Source: Echinarachnius parma (Eukaryota; Echinodermata; Echinoidea; Clypeasteroida; Echinarachniidae). From it: a stretch of DNA of 64,000 bases. The stretch covers positions 1-64,000 of the forward strand of contig JBAMJV010002091.1 in the NCBI GenBank assembly GCA_037951105.1. The letters are read 5' to 3'. Under the pieces are notes generated by a model. It searched no databases. It had not been told where the DNA came from and worked only from the letters and a program-made list of their open reading frames with translations. The first letter of the stretch is position 1; the number at the start of each line of letters is the position of its first letter. Shown in pieces: positions 62,061 to 64,000 of this stretch. The position numbers and the translations under genes are program-made.

Positions 62061-62819
62061 TGTTAAAGATCCAAGTGGGTATCAAACTGCAGGCTTAATT
62101 CAAGTGATTTTATCCAATGGAAAAGAAGGTTTAGTTCATGGTAGTTTAAAAAAGTATAAACACAGTTAAAGATTCAAAAATACTGCAGGCTTTCAGCAAT
62201 TATAATCCAATGGAACAGTCCGTTTGCGTCATAATAACATTAAAACATCTATAGACATGGTCGAAGATCCAAGAACACTGCAGACATTAAGTTATATCCA
62301 AGATAGAAGCACAAGCCTTATGTCGTCAATACCAGACGTGTATCACAAACAAAAACACAAACACAAGTGAAGAGCAGAAGTGCTGACTCCACCATCAGTA
62401 TGTCAGTACAACATCAAACAACATACTGTCACACGAGCGCTCGCAAAGGGCCGTACCGTTTCGCTTGCAGTCCCCTAGCGTGAATGAAGCTGCTCCAAAT
62501 GACTTCACCAGCCCCTTACTATTAACACATGGCGTGGGCTCGAGTGCCGATCGACCGATGATTCGTATGCCGGGCTAATCTGCTGAGCGCACGGCGGCGA
62601 TGACGCTCGCTCGAGAGTAATTTTTTTCCTTCTTGTCAAGGCGTCTGCAAGTGTAATCAGTCAGATCTAGCTAGAGGTAGACCGCGGGCTAATCGTCAGA
62701 GATCAATTAGGAATGTCCCGTGAGGAGGGCTGCTCGCTTGAACGGGCAGAAATCGCTGCACAGCCACGGGGCAAGGGCAAGGGAAGAGACCTGAGCTGTA
62801 TAGATACAGAGTTTACTAC

Positions 62820-63130
62820 AACACAAACAAGCTCCGAGCACCACTAGGGAAATTTAGAACGTAAGATGCTCTAAATATTTCCTGGGTTGCAAACAAGCTT
62901 AGTCAACCGCAAGGGGAAATGTTGAATGCTAGATGTTATGAATACTTTCTGCTAAATGTTTACTTGCGAGCTCAAAGTTGAAAACAAGTCTGATGCACTA
63001 CAAGGCAAATCGAGAATGCTCCGAATACTTGCTGCTAAATGTTTACAATCGATACAGGGTTGAAGCACCGTGGGGCACATCTAAAATCTGAGATGCTCTG
63101 AATACTTTCCTGCTTTTGAAAAAACAGCTC
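62820..63130. repeat. Diverged tandem repeat, ~115-bp unit, about 3 copies
   Basis: Each unit carries a CAAG/G(A/G)AAxTxxAGAATGCT block followed by a GAATACTTxCTGCTAAATG block (near 62880-62960, 62990-63040 and 63070-63110). It lies upstream of the SLCO4-like gene; any regulatory role is unknown. Confidence 0.6.
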
Positions 63131-63535
63131 CGCGTATCATCAATTCCTTGTCCTCAGGTAGAGCAGGCCCCACATCAATATCAGTCAAGCGGGATTAAAG
63201 GGCTGGTATGCACTTAACTCTCTAAATACCAAGCGATGACAAACGCATTGAGTTAACACACGTTAAATCCACCCCCTTTGGTAGTGACAAGGTTAAGCCC
63301 TGCAATCACAGCGCAAAATCTGATCAGCGAACGTGAAACGAGATCACCCACACGGCTGTATTGATGTCTCTCTGATATTTTCTCTGCCGGTGGGTAACAA
63401 GCAGCTAATTGACGCACAGACCGCAAAATGACACTTGAAGTTGATACGCGATAGCGGGGATGTATGTACCTGTGCTTGCAGCTGCACAGGTAAACGAATG
63501 CGGACTGTTGTTATCGATTGCAACACAGTTATGCT

Positions 63536-63650
63536 AAATACAATATTTGTTGCGGCACAGTTACGCTCAGAATCGGATCATTTGTTCCATAGACACAAGG
63601 TATGCTAAATACAATATTTGTCCTGGCACAGTTACGCTAAAAGTCTGACC
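63536..63650. repeat. Short tandem duplication, ~70-bp unit
   Basis: GCTAAATACAATATTTGT and GGCACAGTTACGCT recur at about 63533-63568 and 63603-63640 with few differences; two copies. Confidence 0.65.
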
Positions 63651-64000
63651 GCTTCTTCCAAAGACATCAGATACAAGTAGGTCTCTTGGTGTCTCGACGA
63701 CGCCAAACAATGTGGTTGGGAATAAGACACAGGTAAGCTTAGTACAGTAAACAAGTGGCACCTAGCTATAATGCTTTCATCCCGTTTTATCCACCACAGC
63801 TTTGCTTCTTAAGCCCGGATTGCAATCGACTTTGTGCGACGCCAGCCGAACACTATGAATCAGATGGAAGCCACGAACGTGCCGGCACCAAAACAAAGAA
63901 CGCTGAAGAATGGCTCACTGTCACGCTGCAATGCAAAACAGACGACCGACAGCCGATGCTACGATGGCAAACAGTTGGTTAACAAGTTTAACGCTCTCAA

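Larger units (their letters stand above)
62061..64000 (-). promoter_or_regulatory. 5' UTR and upstream region of the SLCO4-like gene
   Basis: About 1.9 kb upstream of the start codon with no recognisable transposon, unlike almost every other stretch of this length in the window. CpG is more frequent around 62440-62720 than in the introns. A possible 5' UTR splice acceptor (CCTGCAG) lies at about 62087-62093, so the promoter may be just upstream or in a more distant non-coding exon outside the window. No TATA box or other core element can be fixed by eye. Confidence 0.4.

Noticed and set aside
58739-59155. 138-residue frame with Asp run
   Set aside because: Half comes from a duplicated intronic repeat and half from the (GAT)n microsatellite.
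61813-62169. 118-residue plus-strand frame
   Set aside because: Antisense shadow of coding exon 1.

Overview
The window is eukaryotic: genes are split by GT-AG introns, base composition is AT-rich, and non-autonomous DNA transposons and decayed tandem arrays fill the introns. There is one convincing protein-coding gene. It encodes an OATP-family (SLCO) organic anion transporter, closest to vertebrate SLCO4A1 by recall of conserved motifs. It lies on the minus strand and is complete, with nine coding exons between 62060 and 5011. The exons join in frame to 2292 nt (763 residues plus stop). The repeat style (palindromic MITEs, TACATGTA-rich sequence, poly-G/C tracts, TTAGGG repeats) suggests a marine invertebrate, probably a deuterostome such as an echinoderm. 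That placement is an inference of modest confidence.

Layout, read along the gene (right to left). 64000-62061: upstream and 5' UTR, fairly free of transposons, with two short tandem arrays. 62060-61208: large first coding exon (N-terminus to TM4). 61207-44522: 16.7-kb intron 1. 44521-44422: exon 2 (TM5). 44421-12768: 31.7-kb intron 2, made mostly of tandem arrays and MITEs. 12767-5011: seven compact exons (TM6 to C-terminus, including the Kazal-type loop). 5010 to about 2370: repeat-poor AT-rich stretch, probably the 3' UTR. 2300-1: MITEs, a foldback and a microsatellite outside the gene.

Two features stand out. First, exons 2, 3 and 5 each have decayed tandem copies beside them, with partly intact splice signals but stops, frameshifts or missing halves. 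Intronic DNA throughout shows the same process: arrays of roughly 100-400 bp units at graded stages of decay. Second, several transposon families have defined ends. They include a 1515-bp element carrying eight same-orientation copies of GTACGTCCGTAAC, and a ~1.29-kb element carrying six copies of CATACGTTAC that interrupts a 103-bp satellite. There is also an 863-bp hAT-like element with a CpG-rich, promoter-like core, a 112-bp near-perfect hairpin with an 8-bp target duplication, and several nested insertions that let target sites be read directly.

No transposase, reverse transcriptase or second host gene could be supported. The other open frames are low-complexity or repeat-derived.
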